Positions 1 to 8,776 of a stretch of DNA of 64,000 nucleotides are shown here, piece after piece. The number at the start of each line of letters is the position of its first letter. The stretch's first letter is position 1. The position numbers and the translations under genes are program-made. The notes beneath the pieces were generated by a model. That model had not been told where the DNA came from. It was given only the letters and a program-made list of their open reading frames with translations, and ran no database searches. Source of the DNA: Hydrogenovibrio sp965140365 (lineage in GTDB: Bacteria > Pseudomonadota > Gammaproteobacteria > Thiomicrospirales > Thiomicrospiraceae); NCBI GenBank assembly GCA_965140365.1, contig OZ223196.1. One strand, written 5' to 3'.

Positions 1-57
1 GAGGAAGTCGTTTTTCGACAGGGTATCAACGGTGGTAATCGAACGTAGGTTTTTCAT
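1..57 (-). CDS. Possible 5' end of an unidentified gene, cut by window edge
   Basis: On the minus strand an ATG at 57 opens a frame beginning MKNLRSITTVDTLSKNDFL that stays open to the window edge. About 30 bases upstream lies TATACT, a good -10 box, but there is no clear ribosome binding site. Nineteen residues are too few to name a family. The palindromic terminator at 154-177 separates it from the ferritin gene. It could also be a chance frame. Confidence 0.3.
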   Translation of the reverse strand, partial: MKNLRSITTVDTLSKNDFL

Positions 58-153
58 GACGGATCGGATGTTGTTGTCAATGTAGACAGTATAGCGGAAA
101 CCGGCGAGGCGGCGTAATGGTGTCGGGTGGAAAAAAGATGTGGCGCAAAGACA

Positions 154-177
154 AAAACGGCCAGGCCTGGCCGTTTT
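154..177 (-). terminator. Terminator of ftnA built on the CCAGGCCTGG palindrome
   Basis: A perfect 24-base palindrome consists of AAAACGG, CCAGGCCTGG and CCGTTTT. On the minus strand it gives a GC-rich stem followed by a T run, shortly after the ferritin stop codon. Because it is symmetric it could act in both directions. It contains one of the 11 exact copies (161-170) of the palindrome that recurs through the core part of the window. Confidence 0.8.
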
Positions 178-192
178 CGGTGTGGCTGCGGT

Positions 193-693
193 TTATTCTT
201 TGATGAAGCGCAGGTAGTTGTCCATGATGTGCAATTGCTGGCCGGCTTGGCCGGTAAAGCCCAGCATTTCCGCTTTGGATAGGATTTTTCCGAACAGGAC
301 TTCTTCTTCGTGTTGTTCGGCAATGAACCATTCGATGAAGTTGAAGGTGGTGTAGTCTTTGATATCAAAGGCCGCATTGGCAATGTCGTGGATCATGGCG
401 GTGACTTTCAATTCATGCTGGTAAGCCGCATTGATGACTTCCATGAGGTTGTCGAAGCTGTTTGGCGGGGCCGGAATGGCTTCCAGGGTTACCGGTGCAC
501 TGCACTCGGCCATGTAATCAAAGATTTTATCCATGTGGGTGCGTTCTTCCAGGCTGTGGCCACGGAAAAACTTGGCGGCCCCTTCCAATCCATTGTCTTC
601 ACACCAAGCGCTCAATTGAAGGTAAATGTTGGATGCATAAAATTCGGCATTGACTTGCTTATTAAGCAGTTCGGCTATTTCAGGTTTTAACAT
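193..693 (-). CDS. ftnA: Ferritin (non-haem iron storage)
   Basis: The product (166 aa) is a bacterial ferritin, which oxidises Fe(II) and stores it as a ferric mineral inside a 24-subunit shell. The four-helix-bundle ligands are visible: an early NAEFYAS segment giving the first glutamate, LEERTHMDKI with the paired Glu/His of the ferroxidase centre, and IAEQHEEE in the fourth helix. Length fits FtnA. I chose the ATG at 691-693 because GGGAGAA lies just upstream. An upstream ATG at 717 would add eight residues of poor fit. Its neighbours are a haem-degrading protein and a haem-uptake cluster, so it probably stores iron released from haem. A weak promoter may lie in 718-800. Confidence 0.93.
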   Translation of the reverse strand: MLKPEIAELLNKQVNAEFYASNIYLQLSAWCEDNGLEGAAKFFRGHSLEERTHMDKIFDYMAECSAPVTLEAIPAPPNSFDNLMEVINAAYQHELKVTAMIHDIANAAFDIKDYTTFNFIEWFIAEQHEEEVLFGKILSKAEMLGFTGQAGQQLHIMDNYLRFIKE

Positions 694-817
694 GATGCTT
701 TCTCCCGGTTTTTCCATATTCTTTGGATGTGTTTAAGTGTTTCATTCTAGATTAAGTGTACTTGTGAACGCAAATTGAAAAGTATTAACTTATTGATTTT
801 TCAATAATTTAATCTTT

Positions 818-1357
818 TCAAGATTCGTTATCATTTTTTTTACTTTTCCCGTGCCCGCCTTCGTTGAGGTGGGTAACATCCGATAGGTCTTCGCCTTCCA
901 ACTTATACGCCTGAGCGAAACCGCGCACATACCCGGCTGAGAGCGGGGTCAATTCGAACAGGTGGAAATCTTCCAGCGGCTTGAGCATTTTGATAATCTC
1001 ACCGAATTTCTCTTCCAGTTTATCCATAATGCTTTCCCATTCCGCTTCCGAGCGTTGAATGTGCTTGGCCGTAGCCTTCAGAGTGGCGCGCTTGCGGGCG
1101 AACAGGTGTTTGGCGTCGTTTTCGGGCTCGATGAACAGCAAACTGGCTTGTGGGTCTTCCATCAGATTAAAGGTGTGGTTCGACAGTTCCGAGATGTAAA
1201 CGTAAAAATGACCATCGTGGCGCATCACTGGAGCATAGCTGGCTTCCGGCTCTGCGGCTTTGTTGATGGTGGCCATGACCACGCTTTGGTGGCTATCGAT
1301 GAATCGGTTGAATTCATTGTAGATGCTGCTTAAAGGTTTCTTTGTTTCTGTACTCAT
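818..1357 (-). CDS. hugZ: HugZ/HutZ-family haem utilisation protein
   Basis: The 179-aa product matches the HugZ/HutZ family, a split-barrel (pyridoxamine-phosphate-oxidase-like fold) haem-binding protein that degrades haem in the cytoplasm to release iron. Visible features are the N-terminal ESSxxA-like strand (SVVMATINKAAEPEASYAPV), the barrel core around residues 45-110, and the C-terminal THLNEGGHG segment that carries the conserved haem-contacting histidines of the family. It is divergent from the TonB receptor at 1569 and shares the intergenic region holding a Fur-box-like sequence. The lysine/asparagine-rich tail after the last histidine is short and probably disordered. The gene name follows family resemblance and activity is inferred. 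Confidence 0.85.
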   Translation of the reverse strand: MSTETKKPLSSIYNEFNRFIDSHQSVVMATINKAAEPEASYAPVMRHDGHFYVYISELSNHTFNLMEDPQASLLFIEPENDAKHLFARKRATLKATAKHIQRSEAEWESIMDKLEEKFGEIIKMLKPLEDFHLFELTPLSAGYVRGFAQAYKLEGEDLSDVTHLNEGGHGKSKKNDNES

Positions 1358-1499
1358 CGTCTTCTCCGCATTGAATTTTGGTTGTCGCTAAGTGACGCGT
1401 CAGCCTTGCCTGATGGACATTGTGCAATCAGTCGCTCGAAAAATCACTCAAATTTTTTTATCAATTTCATCTTGACAGTTGGTTAATTATAAAGAGAAT

Positions 1500-1518
1500 G
1501 AAAATAGTTATCAATAAT
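1500..1518. promoter_or_regulatory. Fur-box-like operator between hugZ and the haem receptor
   Basis: GAAAATAGTTATCAATAAT matches the 19-bp Fur consensus (GATAATGATAATCATTATC) at about 12 of 19 positions, counted by eye. It lies about 50 bases upstream of the TonB receptor start, with TTGACA at 1472-1477 as a possible -35 element. It could control both divergent genes. Confidence 0.65.
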
Positions 1519-1568
1519 GACTTGGATATTATTTAAGTTTAAATCTAAAGCAAGAAGTTTGAAATCCA

Positions 1569-3593
1569 ATGATGAAATTCAATCAATGCACTCGTGCATT
1601 TTTCTATAAAGCCGCGATTCGAAATGGCGGTTTGCTGCTTCCCGCGATGTGTTTGTCTGCGTTTTCGCAGGTTGTTTGGGCGGAACCGGCGAAGCCATCC
1701 GGTGAAACCAGTCTGGAGACCGTTCAGGTGACAACCGCCACCAAAACCCCCAGACGTTTGGATGAGGTGCCGGTCCAAACCACGGTGGTGACGCGGGATG
1801 ACATCGAGAAAACCCATGCTCAGAATTTGGCGGAAGCCTTGAAGTATGTGCCCGGCGTTCAACTCAAGCCGATTCATGGCAAGACCGGTAAAGGGGTTTG
1901 GATTCAAGGGTTCGATCCGGATCGGGTTTTGATTCTGGTGGACGGCAATCCGGTGTCACCCAGCACGGGCTCCACGGTGGATGTGACTCAGGTGGCGATT
2001 GGAGACGTGGAGCGCATTGAAATCATTAAAGGGGCGACCTCGGCTTTGTACGGCACTTCTGCGATGGGCGGGGTGGTCAATGTCATTACCCGAGAACCGA
2101 CGGCGAATTTTCGCGTGAGTGCGGATGTGTCGGGCGGGAACTGGGGAGAGCAAAGCGAAAAGGATAATCCGCTTGCAAAAAAACACGGCAATTTTGAAGT
2201 GTCGACCAAACAAGACAAATGGTATGGCCAGGTCATTGCCGACTTGACCGAGTCGGACGGTTTTAAAGCGCCCGACACCGCAGGCGAGTCGACTCAAGGC
2301 TGGAATGGTCATAAAAATACGGTTTCCGGCAAGTTTCAATATGCGTTCGACAACGATTTAAAGGTCACTCTGATGCCGCGGTATTTCGATGAAGATGCGG
2401 CTACCTTAGTTAACGATTATGTTCCCGGTGTGGGGAATACGACGGATGAGTATCGTGATAAAACCCAAGTGACTAATATCGCTACAGTGGTCGAACAACG
2501 TCTGAAAAATGATTGGAACTGGAAGGTTCGCGCGATGTGGGAAGGCTTCGATAATGACTCTAATAAAGCCTCCCATCGTAAAACCTTTACCGACCACTCC
2601 GAGGCCGCGGCGCAATTGGATATGCCATTTGGCGATTCGCATTTGGTCACGGTAGGGGCCGAATTTCAATATGACTATATGGACGTCAAAAACCTTTCGA
2701 CCGGTACTCAGGAAGTGGCGGATGAGACCAAAGAGTCAACGTCGGTTTTTGCTCAGGACAGTTGGTTTGTGACCCCGAACCTTGAAGTGCTGCCCGGTGC
2801 TCGTTTTCACAATGACTCCCGTGACGGTTCGCATCTCGCGCCGATGTTGAACGCCATGTACAGCCGCCAAGACTGGTTACCCGGCCGGGTCAATATTCGA
2901 GCCGGTGTCGGTAACGGTTACCGCACTCCGAATCTTAAAGAGCTTTATTACCTGTTTGATCATAGCCAGCTTGGTTATGTGGTACAGGGGAATAAGGATT
3001 TAAAACCTGAAAGTTCCATCAGTTATCAACTCGGGCTGGAATGGGTGTTTCCCGACGATGGCAGTTTGGGCGTCAGTCTATTTCACAATGACATCGATGA
3101 TCTGATTGCCGAAGCGCTTAACCCGAATAAGGTCGGCCCGAATGGCGCGGCGGTTTATGAATATCAAAATATCGAAAAAGCCATGACGGAAGGCGTTGAA
3201 GTTGTGTTCAGAAAACCGTTGGGTTCCTATTTCCGTTTGGATGCCAGCTACAACTACCTCAATGCACGCGATGTCGATACGAAAAAAGTGTTGGTCGAGC
3301 GCCCTGAGCACGAAGCGAAGTTGGGGTTGGACACCTATTTATGGAAAGTGGTGACGGTAACCGTGAAGATGAATTATGAGTCAGACCAGTATCTGGATGA
3401 AGCTAATAACACGGTTTCACCTGGCTTCACCACCTGGGATGCCATTGTGAATTACGACATTAATCAAGATTGGCGGCTGTATGGCGGAATCGACAATTTA
3501 ACCGACGTACAGCGCAAATTCGATGGAACCGACTTCCGACCGGAAGCCGGTCGCTATTTTTATTTAGGGGTTCGTTTTCAGTATGAAGACTGA
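1569..3593 (+). CDS. TonB-dependent outer-membrane receptor, probably for haem
   Basis: The 674-aa product is a TonB-dependent receptor. A signal peptide of about 38 residues ends near VVWAE. A TonB-box-like stretch (ETVQVTTATKT) follows at about 50, then a plug domain with the DVERIEIIKGATSALYG and GGVVNVIT motifs, and a long beta-barrel. The barrel contains RTPNLKELYYLFDHS and a GNKDLKPE segment, typical of receptors whose cargo is haem or a ferric complex. It heads the gene run hmuY-like, hmuS, hmuT, hmuU and hmuV, and lies behind a Fur-box-like site, so haem is the most likely ligand. Export energy would come from TonB-ExbB-ExbD, which is not in this window. A gene name is withheld because receptor families overlap. 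Confidence 0.88.
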   Translation: MMKFNQCTRAFFYKAAIRNGGLLLPAMCLSAFSQVVWAEPAKPSGETSLETVQVTTATKTPRRLDEVPVQTTVVTRDDIEKTHAQNLAEALKYVPGVQLKPIHGKTGKGVWIQGFDPDRVLILVDGNPVSPSTGSTVDVTQVAIGDVERIEIIKGATSALYGTSAMGGVVNVITREPTANFRVSADVSGGNWGEQSEKDNPLAKKHGNFEVSTKQDKWYGQVIADLTESDGFKAPDTAGESTQGWNGHKNTVSGKFQYAFDNDLKVTLMPRYFDEDAATLVNDYVPGVGNTTDEYRDKTQVTNIATVVEQRLKNDWNWKVRAMWEGFDNDSNKASHRKTFTDHSEAAAQLDMPFGDSHLVTVGAEFQYDYMDVKNLSTGTQEVADETKESTSVFAQDSWFVTPNLEVLPGARFHNDSRDGSHLAPMLNAMYSRQDWLPGRVNIRAGVGNGYRTPNLKELYYLFDHSQLGYVVQGNKDLKPESSISYQLGLEWVFPDDGSLGVSLFHNDIDDLIAEALNPNKVGPNGAAVYEYQNIEKAMTEGVEVVFRKPLGSYFRLDASYNYLNARDVDTKKVLVERPEHEAKLGLDTYLWKVVTVTVKMNYESDQYLDEANNTVSPGFTTWDAIVNYDINQDWRLYGGIDNLTDVQRKFDGTDFRPEAGRYFYLGVRFQYED

Positions 3594-3634
3594 CCGTTCA
3601 CGCAAGACAGTTAAATGAAAAAGGAGTTTTAAAG

Positions 3635-4735
3635 ATGCAATACACGAAAACAGGTTTATCGATTCTCGCCTCCATGATGCTAACTTTGACGGGGTGCGGC
3701 GGCAGCTCGTCATCTGGATCTTCCGATGATGGGGGTTCTCCCGTTTCGGATACGGCGTCTTATGCTCCATTGGATGCGACCGATTCGGCTTCGGCAGCCT
3801 ATTTGGATTTGGCTTCTGGTCATACTGTTTCCGAAGCGGATCCTTGGCAAATGGCTTATCAAAAATATGTTGGGTTTTCCATCAATAGTGATGACGGTAT
3901 TGAAGCCTGTATCGCTAAACAATATGACGAGTTGTACGATGGAAACGGAGACGCGGTTAAAGATGAATTTATGGCGTTGAATAAAGATAACACAATTGCC
4001 GATTTCAATGCGGTGACTCGAACATCCTGTACCGATTTCAGTACGGATGGCGCCACGTCTCAGTTCAAAGATTGGTACACCTATGATTCCAGTACCCATG
4101 TGATAACGGTCAATACGGATGATTCTAACGGATGGATCGTACGTTCTTCAACAGATGACGGTAACGGAAACTATGCTTATACCCGTTTAAAGGCGACCGC
4201 TTATGATGCCAACGGTATCACTTTTGATAGTGAATTATGGGATAACAATACGCAAACTTTTCAAACGGCCGTTTCGACCGGTCCTTTAGATTCTTCTGGT
4301 GGCACCGTGTATTGGAATATGGAAACTAACACGAGTAGCACAACCGAAATGGATGGTTGGGACTTGAAGCTTGAGCGTGTGGGGTATTCGACCGAAATTT
4401 TTGTAAACGGTGGCGTTTCTGGGGATGGTGATGCCGGAGTCGGCAGTGCCCTGCAAGTGGCGAATGTAGATGCTGTGACGGATCCATCGGATACCAATCA
4501 AGTCTATAAATATTTTGGTGATTCTGCCTCTGGACCGATGACTAGCCCGGGAACTTACGGGGCTTTCGAATATGGAGTCGGTGGTGATAATCATGATATG
4601 TGGCCAACGTTTGCCGTTTATCTGTTTAAGGATGGCGATCGTTATTACAAAGCGCAAGTGGTCAGTAATTATGGTTCCGATGGTTCCCTCGCCAGCGGAA
4701 ATCTATATATCCGTTATGAAGAGGTGCTTGAGTAA
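3635..4735 (+). CDS. HmuY-like lipoprotein, possible haem binder
   Basis: The 366-aa product has a lipoprotein signal with lipobox LTGC at about residues 18-21, followed by a serine/glycine-rich linker. Two segments resemble the HmuY haem-binding family: YLDLASGHTVSEADPWQMAY near the N-terminus (the family's Trp-Asp/Met-Ala-Phe/Tyr strand) and a C-terminal DGDRYYKAQVVSNYGS strand. HmuY proteins are surface or secreted lipoproteins that take haem and pass it to a TonB receptor. Here the gene lies directly after such a receptor. AAGGAGTTTTAAAG gives a good ribosome binding site. The stop overlaps the hmuS start (TAATG). The family call is by pattern only, and the middle of the protein is unassigned. 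Confidence 0.6.
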   Translation: MQYTKTGLSILASMMLTLTGCGGSSSSGSSDDGGSPVSDTASYAPLDATDSASAAYLDLASGHTVSEADPWQMAYQKYVGFSINSDDGIEACIAKQYDELYDGNGDAVKDEFMALNKDNTIADFNAVTRTSCTDFSTDGATSQFKDWYTYDSSTHVITVNTDDSNGWIVRSSTDDGNGNYAYTRLKATAYDANGITFDSELWDNNTQTFQTAVSTGPLDSSGGTVYWNMETNTSSTTEMDGWDLKLERVGYSTEIFVNGGVSGDGDAGVGSALQVANVDAVTDPSDTNQVYKYFGDSASGPMTSPGTYGAFEYGVGGDNHDMWPTFAVYLFKDGDRYYKAQVVSNYGSDGSLASGNLYIRYEEVLE

Positions 4736-5772
4736 TGTCGAATTTGGCGGAATTACAACGTAAAAAATCCGAGCTTCTGGCGGGCGATAAACCGCCAAGA
4801 GCGCGGGAAGCCGCCAAGCGGCTGGGCGTTAGTGAAGCGGAATATGTAGCGTTATCTTGTGGAGACACTTCGGTGATGTTGGATCGGGATGCGTTCGTCT
4901 CGATTCTGCAGGCATTGCATCGTGCCGGCCAAGTCATGGCGCTGACGCGTAATGATGCGGTGGTGCTGGAACATCACGGCGTTTATCGTAACCCAGTGGT
5001 TAAGCACAACCATGTGATTTTCACCGACCCGGAAATGGACTTGCGTTTGAAGGTCACGGCTTGGAAATACGGTTTTGCGGTGGATGAAAACGGGCGTCGG
5101 AGTTTGCAGTTTTTCGATGCTTACGGCCAGGCGGCCCACAAAATCTACATGACCGATGCGTCCGACCAAACCGTTTACGACGATTTGGTGGCGGAATATC
5201 GCACGGAGGACGGTTTTGAGCAGATGAGTGTTCGCACCAAACCATCTTCCGGACCGTCGGCCATGCCGAAGGTGGAAACCGAGGCGATTCAAAAAGATTG
5301 GCAAGCGTTGGAAAGCGCCCACCACGTCAATGCCTTGCTCAAAGCTTACGGTCTGACGCGCCCCCAGGCTTATCGTCATTTGGGTGACAATGCCATGGCC
5401 TTGCAAAAGGATGCCTTGAAATCCCTGCTTGAGCAAGCGGCCGAGGAAAGTTGGCCGTTATTGATGTTCGTGCCGAATGGCAGTGCCACGCAAATTCATA
5501 ATGGTACGGTGCATAAATTGATGGAAATGGGGCCTTGGTTCAATGTGCTGGATCCCAAGTTCAATATGCACGCCAATTTAGAACTGGTGACCGAGGCCTG
5601 GTTGGTTTACAAGCAAACCGATGCCAAGCCGGTGGCCTCGATGGAGTTGTTCGACGCCGACGACAAAGCGGTGATGATGGTGTATTTGCACCCTGAAGCG
5701 CGTTCGTCTCAGATGACCGGGCGCTGGGAAAGCTTTTTGAAATCTTTGAAATTAGAAGAGGTGGCCGTATGA
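4735..5772 (+). CDS. hmuS: Haemin-degrading / haem chaperone protein HmuS (HemS)
   Basis: The 345-aa product has the length and repeat organisation of HemS/HmuS/ChuS. Two homologous halves each carry an approx. 150-residue domain, for example residues 70-165 with NDAVVLEHHGVY and residues 230-330 with the paralogous NGSATQIHNGTVHKL. These cytoplasmic proteins accept haem from the ABC importer and either degrade it or hand it on. The start overlaps the upstream lipoprotein stop by one base and the end overlaps hmuT by four bases, so translation is probably coupled. With HugZ, this gives the organism two candidate haem-processing proteins. Confidence 0.9.
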   Translation: MSNLAELQRKKSELLAGDKPPRAREAAKRLGVSEAEYVALSCGDTSVMLDRDAFVSILQALHRAGQVMALTRNDAVVLEHHGVYRNPVVKHNHVIFTDPEMDLRLKVTAWKYGFAVDENGRRSLQFFDAYGQAAHKIYMTDASDQTVYDDLVAEYRTEDGFEQMSVRTKPSSGPSAMPKVETEAIQKDWQALESAHHVNALLKAYGLTRPQAYRHLGDNAMALQKDALKSLLEQAAEESWPLLMFVPNGSATQIHNGTVHKLMEMGPWFNVLDPKFNMHANLELVTEAWLVYKQTDAKPVASMELFDADDKAVMMVYLHPEARSSQMTGRWESFLKSLKLEEVAV

Positions 5773-6698
5773 AACCACAAATGTTATCGCGTGTGACAAT
5801 GGCGGAAAACCGCCAGGCCTGGCCGTTTTTGGTGTTGGGTGGCGTATTCACCGCTTATGCCATGTTGGCCTTGTTGTGGCTGATGACCGGCACAGCGCAT
5901 GCCGCTGAAAAGCCGCGGGTGGTGGCGATTGACGGTTCCATTTCCGAAATCGTCTATGCGTTGGGAAAAGGGGATTTGATGGTTGGGCGTGACATCACCA
6001 CCACTTACCCAGAAGAGGCGGCCAAGCTGCCAAGTGTCGGTTACATGCGCCAGTTATCGGCAGAAGGCATTTTGTCGTTGAAGCCGACGCTGGTGCTGGC
6101 GACAAAAGATGCCAAACCGCAAAATGTCCTGACCCGTTTGCAAGACGCCGGAGTGCATGTTGAAATCGTTGACAACGTCTATACGCCGGAAGGTGTAGAG
6201 GCTAAAATTAAGCAAATCGCCGAGGTGCTTGATGCTCAGACAGCCGGTGAGCAATTGGCGGCGAAAGTTCGAAAGTCGGTTGAGGATGCTAGGGTTTATG
6301 TCGAAAAAACGGTTAAACAACAAGGAAAACCGGCTAAGGCGCTTTTCGTGTTGAATATGCGCGGCGGTAATATGATGGTGGCCGGAAAGCACAGCCGAGC
6401 GGACAATATGATGCAATTGGCCGGTATTGTGAACCCGGCAGCCGAGCAGTTCAACGGTTATAAGCCACTGACGGCGGAAGCCGCCGTACAGTATAATCCG
6501 GATTATTTGTTAACGATGAAGCATGGCGTCAGTTCAGCAGGCGGCAAAGATGAGATGCTGAATGCGCCTGCGATTCAAATGACCGAAGCGGGTAAGCATA
6601 AGCGTCTTGTGGTGATGGACGATGGTTTTTTAACCTTTGGCCCTCGGCTCGGTGAAGCGATTGAATCTTTGGTGCAACAAGTTTATCCGACCGAATAA
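5769..6698 (+). CDS. hmuT: Haemin ABC transporter periplasmic binding protein HmuT
   Basis: The 309-aa product is a class III (TroA/BtuF-like) periplasmic binding protein: RVVAIDGSISEIVYALG, DITTTYPEEAAKLPSVGYMRQLS, SLKPTLVLA and the C-terminal FGPRLGEAI helix are typical of HmuT. The mature part begins near AEKPRV after a signal peptide ending AHAAE. The leader is unusually long, about 45 residues. It holds a NRQAWPF segment encoded by a copy of the CCAGGCCTGG palindrome, as if the repeat had been inserted in the leader. An internal start closer to the hydrophobic segment is possible, although the four-base overlap with hmuS favours the annotated one. Confidence 0.9.
   Translation: MKPQMLSRVTMAENRQAWPFLVLGGVFTAYAMLALLWLMTGTAHAAEKPRVVAIDGSISEIVYALGKGDLMVGRDITTTYPEEAAKLPSVGYMRQLSAEGILSLKPTLVLATKDAKPQNVLTRLQDAGVHVEIVDNVYTPEGVEAKIKQIAEVLDAQTAGEQLAAKVRKSVEDARVYVEKTVKQQGKPAKALFVLNMRGGNMMVAGKHSRADNMMQLAGIVNPAAEQFNGYKPLTAEAAVQYNPDYLLTMKHGVSSAGGKDEMLNAPAIQMTEAGKHKRLVVMDDGFLTFGPRLGEAIESLVQQVYPTE
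5813..5822. repeat. CCAGGCCTGG palindrome inside hmuT leader
   Basis: An exact copy, flanked by AAAACCG and CCGTTTT, so the extended inverted repeat matches the terminator copy at 154-177 with one mismatch. Here it is in frame and encodes Gln-Ala-Trp. Confidence 0.85.
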
Positions 6699-6964
6699 TT
6701 TAATTATGTTAAAGATGTTAATGTGGTTGTCAGCAAGACTGAAATCGCAAATGAAGGTTTTTGTTATATAAAGAGGTTTTGCACAAATAAGGCGTGACAG
6801 GCCCCTTAAACTGGCTGGTTGGATTGTAAAAACGTAGTGAATCATAGTGGCTGACTGTATAACGGACACACGGTGGTTTTTATAGTTTGTTCGGTATCTC
6901 TGTTTTGTGCTTAGGTTCCTAGGATGCAAAGGTCTTTAAGACTTGTTTAGAAAAAGGAAAATTT
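6699..6964 (+). other. Unexplained 266-base gap inside the haem operon
   Basis: hmuT and hmuU are normally adjacent or overlapping, but here 266 bases separate them. I see no convincing ORF, Fur box or known riboswitch. A short inverted repeat (AAGTCTTAAAGACTT-like, near 6930-6945) lies just before the hmuU ribosome binding site. The gap could hold a separate promoter or a structured leader. Confidence 0.35.
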
Positions 6965-7996
6965 GTGAGGTTGATGAACTCGCCAGTTTTGGCGCTTTTT
7001 ATGTTGGCATTTCTGACATTGATTGTGAGTCTGTATTCGCTTACTGTAGGGGCCATTTCGGTCGACAGCCTACAGGTTATTTCTGCATTAGGCGGTTGGC
7101 AGGACGATTTTCAAACCGCTTTAGTGGTGAATGAAATCCGTTTGCCGCGTTTATTGCTTGGTTTATTGGTTGGCGCTGGGCTTGCCGTTGCCGGGGCAGC
7201 GATGCAGGGGCTTTTTCGCAATCCGCTGGCGGATCCAGGCTTGGTAGGTGTTTCCAGTGGCGCGGCTTTAGCGGCGGTGACGGTGATTGTCCTCGGCAGT
7301 TCCTTTCTGAGTCAGTGGGTGGTTTTTTGGGGCTTTTTTGCGTTGCCAATAGCGGCCTTTTTGGGTGGCCTTTTTGTGACTTGGCTGATTTACCGCGTGG
7401 CGACTAAAAACGGTCGTACCGATGTCGGTTTGATGCTGTTGACGGGGATTGCCATCAACGCCATCGCCGGTTCTACCACCGGTATTCTGACGTATTTCGC
7501 CACCGATGAGGAGTTGCGCACCCTGACGTTTTGGACTATGGGGTCTGTGGCCAGTGCTTCTTGGCAAGATCTGGCCATTGCGACGGTTCCTATTCTGGTC
7601 GCTGTGGTGATCTTGCCGTATTTCGCTCGTCCACTGAATGCCTTTTTGATGGGTGAGGCGGTGACCTCGCATATGGGGTTCAACGTCAAACAATTGAAGT
7701 GGGGGGTGATTGCACTCACCGCCTTATCGGTCGGCGCGGCGGTGTCGGTCAGCGGCGTGATCGGTTTCGTTGGCCTGGTGGCACCGCACATCGTGCGACT
7801 GATATTGGGGCCGGATCATCGTTGGGTCTTGCCGGGCAGTGCTTTGGTCGGGGCGATTCTGGTGGTGGCGTCGGATATGTTCGCGCGCACGGTCCTGTCG
7901 CCGGCGGAACTGCCGATTGGCATTGTCATGTCGGCCATTGGCGGGCCTTTCTTCCTGTGGCTGTTAATTCAACGTCGATCACGTGTTGGATTTTAA
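6965..7996 (+). CDS. hmuU: Haemin ABC transporter permease HmuU (FecCD family)
   Basis: The 343-aa product is a FecCD-type inner-membrane permease with about ten hydrophobic segments. Diagnostic stretches are RLPRLLLGLLVGAGLAVAG, QGLFRNPLADPGLVGVSSGA, the cytoplasmic coupling region around TFWTMGSVASASW, and GFVGLVAPHIVRLILGPDHR near the C-terminus. It forms the haem channel with HmuV and receives haem from HmuT. I chose the GTG at 6965 because AAGGA lies seven bases upstream. The ATG at 6974 would be too far from it. Confidence 0.93.
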   Translation: MRLMNSPVLALFMLAFLTLIVSLYSLTVGAISVDSLQVISALGGWQDDFQTALVVNEIRLPRLLLGLLVGAGLAVAGAAMQGLFRNPLADPGLVGVSSGAALAAVTVIVLGSSFLSQWVVFWGFFALPIAAFLGGLFVTWLIYRVATKNGRTDVGLMLLTGIAINAIAGSTTGILTYFATDEELRTLTFWTMGSVASASWQDLAIATVPILVAVVILPYFARPLNAFLMGEAVTSHMGFNVKQLKWGVIALTALSVGAAVSVSGVIGFVGLVAPHIVRLILGPDHRWVLPGSALVGAILVVASDMFARTVLSPAELPIGIVMSAIGGPFFLWLLIQRRSRVGF

Positions 7997-8005
7997 AGGA
8001 CGATT

Positions 8006-8776
8006 ATGCTGATTACCGAACATTTAAACATTACCTTGCAAGGGCAGTCGATTCTCAAGCACATCGATTTGATGATCGAGCCCGGTTCCATCGTGTCGAT
8101 TCTCGGGCCGAACGGCGCTGGGAAATCCACCTTGATGAAAAGCCTGAGCGGCGACATTTCGGATGGTCTGAATCAGGTGATGCTGGAAGGGCGCAAACTG
8201 AAAGAATATTCGGTGCCGGAACTCGCCAATTATCGGGCGGTCATGCCGCAGTCGGTTCAGTTGGACTTTCCGTTTCTGGTGTCGGAAGTCATTGAAATGA
8301 GTTTGCTGACGGCGGTGTCGCATTACGAACGTGCCGCCTACGTCGAACGCGCCTTGGCGATGTTCGATGTGACCCATTTGAAAGACCGCAATTATCTGAC
8401 GCTGTCCGGCGGCGAGCAGCAACGCGTGCAATTGTCACGGGTTATTGCCCAGATTACCCATAAAGCCGACGACCGCAATCGTTATCTGTTTCTGGACGAA
8501 TGCACCTCCAGCTTGGATTTGGCGCATCAGCACCAGGTGTTTGAAGTCGTGACCGAGGTGGTGAAAACGCATCGCATCGCCGCGATTATGGTGTTGCACG
8601 ATTTAAATTTGGCCTCACAGTATTCGGACCGTCTGGTGTTGATGAACCAAGGGGAAATCGTCAGTCAGGGAACGGTGGATGAGGTGTTGCAAGAAGAGCG
8701 CATCACGGATGTCTATGGGTATCCGGTGAAAGTCACGCCCCACCCCAAAGGCTGGCCGATGGTGATTCCGGCGTGA
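8006..8776 (+). CDS. hmuV: Haemin ABC transporter ATPase HmuV
   Basis: The 256-aa product is an ABC ATPase of the iron-chelate/B12 type. It has Walker A GPNGAGKST (about 32-40), a Q-loop (MPQS), signature LSGGEQQRVQ, Walker B YLFLDECTSSLD and an H-loop in VLHDLN. The Walker B has DECTS instead of the more usual DEPTS, a tolerated variant. It follows hmuU by nine bases and its stop overlaps the next start by four. With HmuT and HmuU it completes the haem importer. Confidence 0.93.
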   Translation: MLITEHLNITLQGQSILKHIDLMIEPGSIVSILGPNGAGKSTLMKSLSGDISDGLNQVMLEGRKLKEYSVPELANYRAVMPQSVQLDFPFLVSEVIEMSLLTAVSHYERAAYVERALAMFDVTHLKDRNYLTLSGGEQQRVQLSRVIAQITHKADDRNRYLFLDECTSSLDLAHQHQVFEVVTEVVKTHRIAAIMVLHDLNLASQYSDRLVLMNQGEIVSQGTVDEVLQEERITDVYGYPVKVTPHPKGWPMVIPA

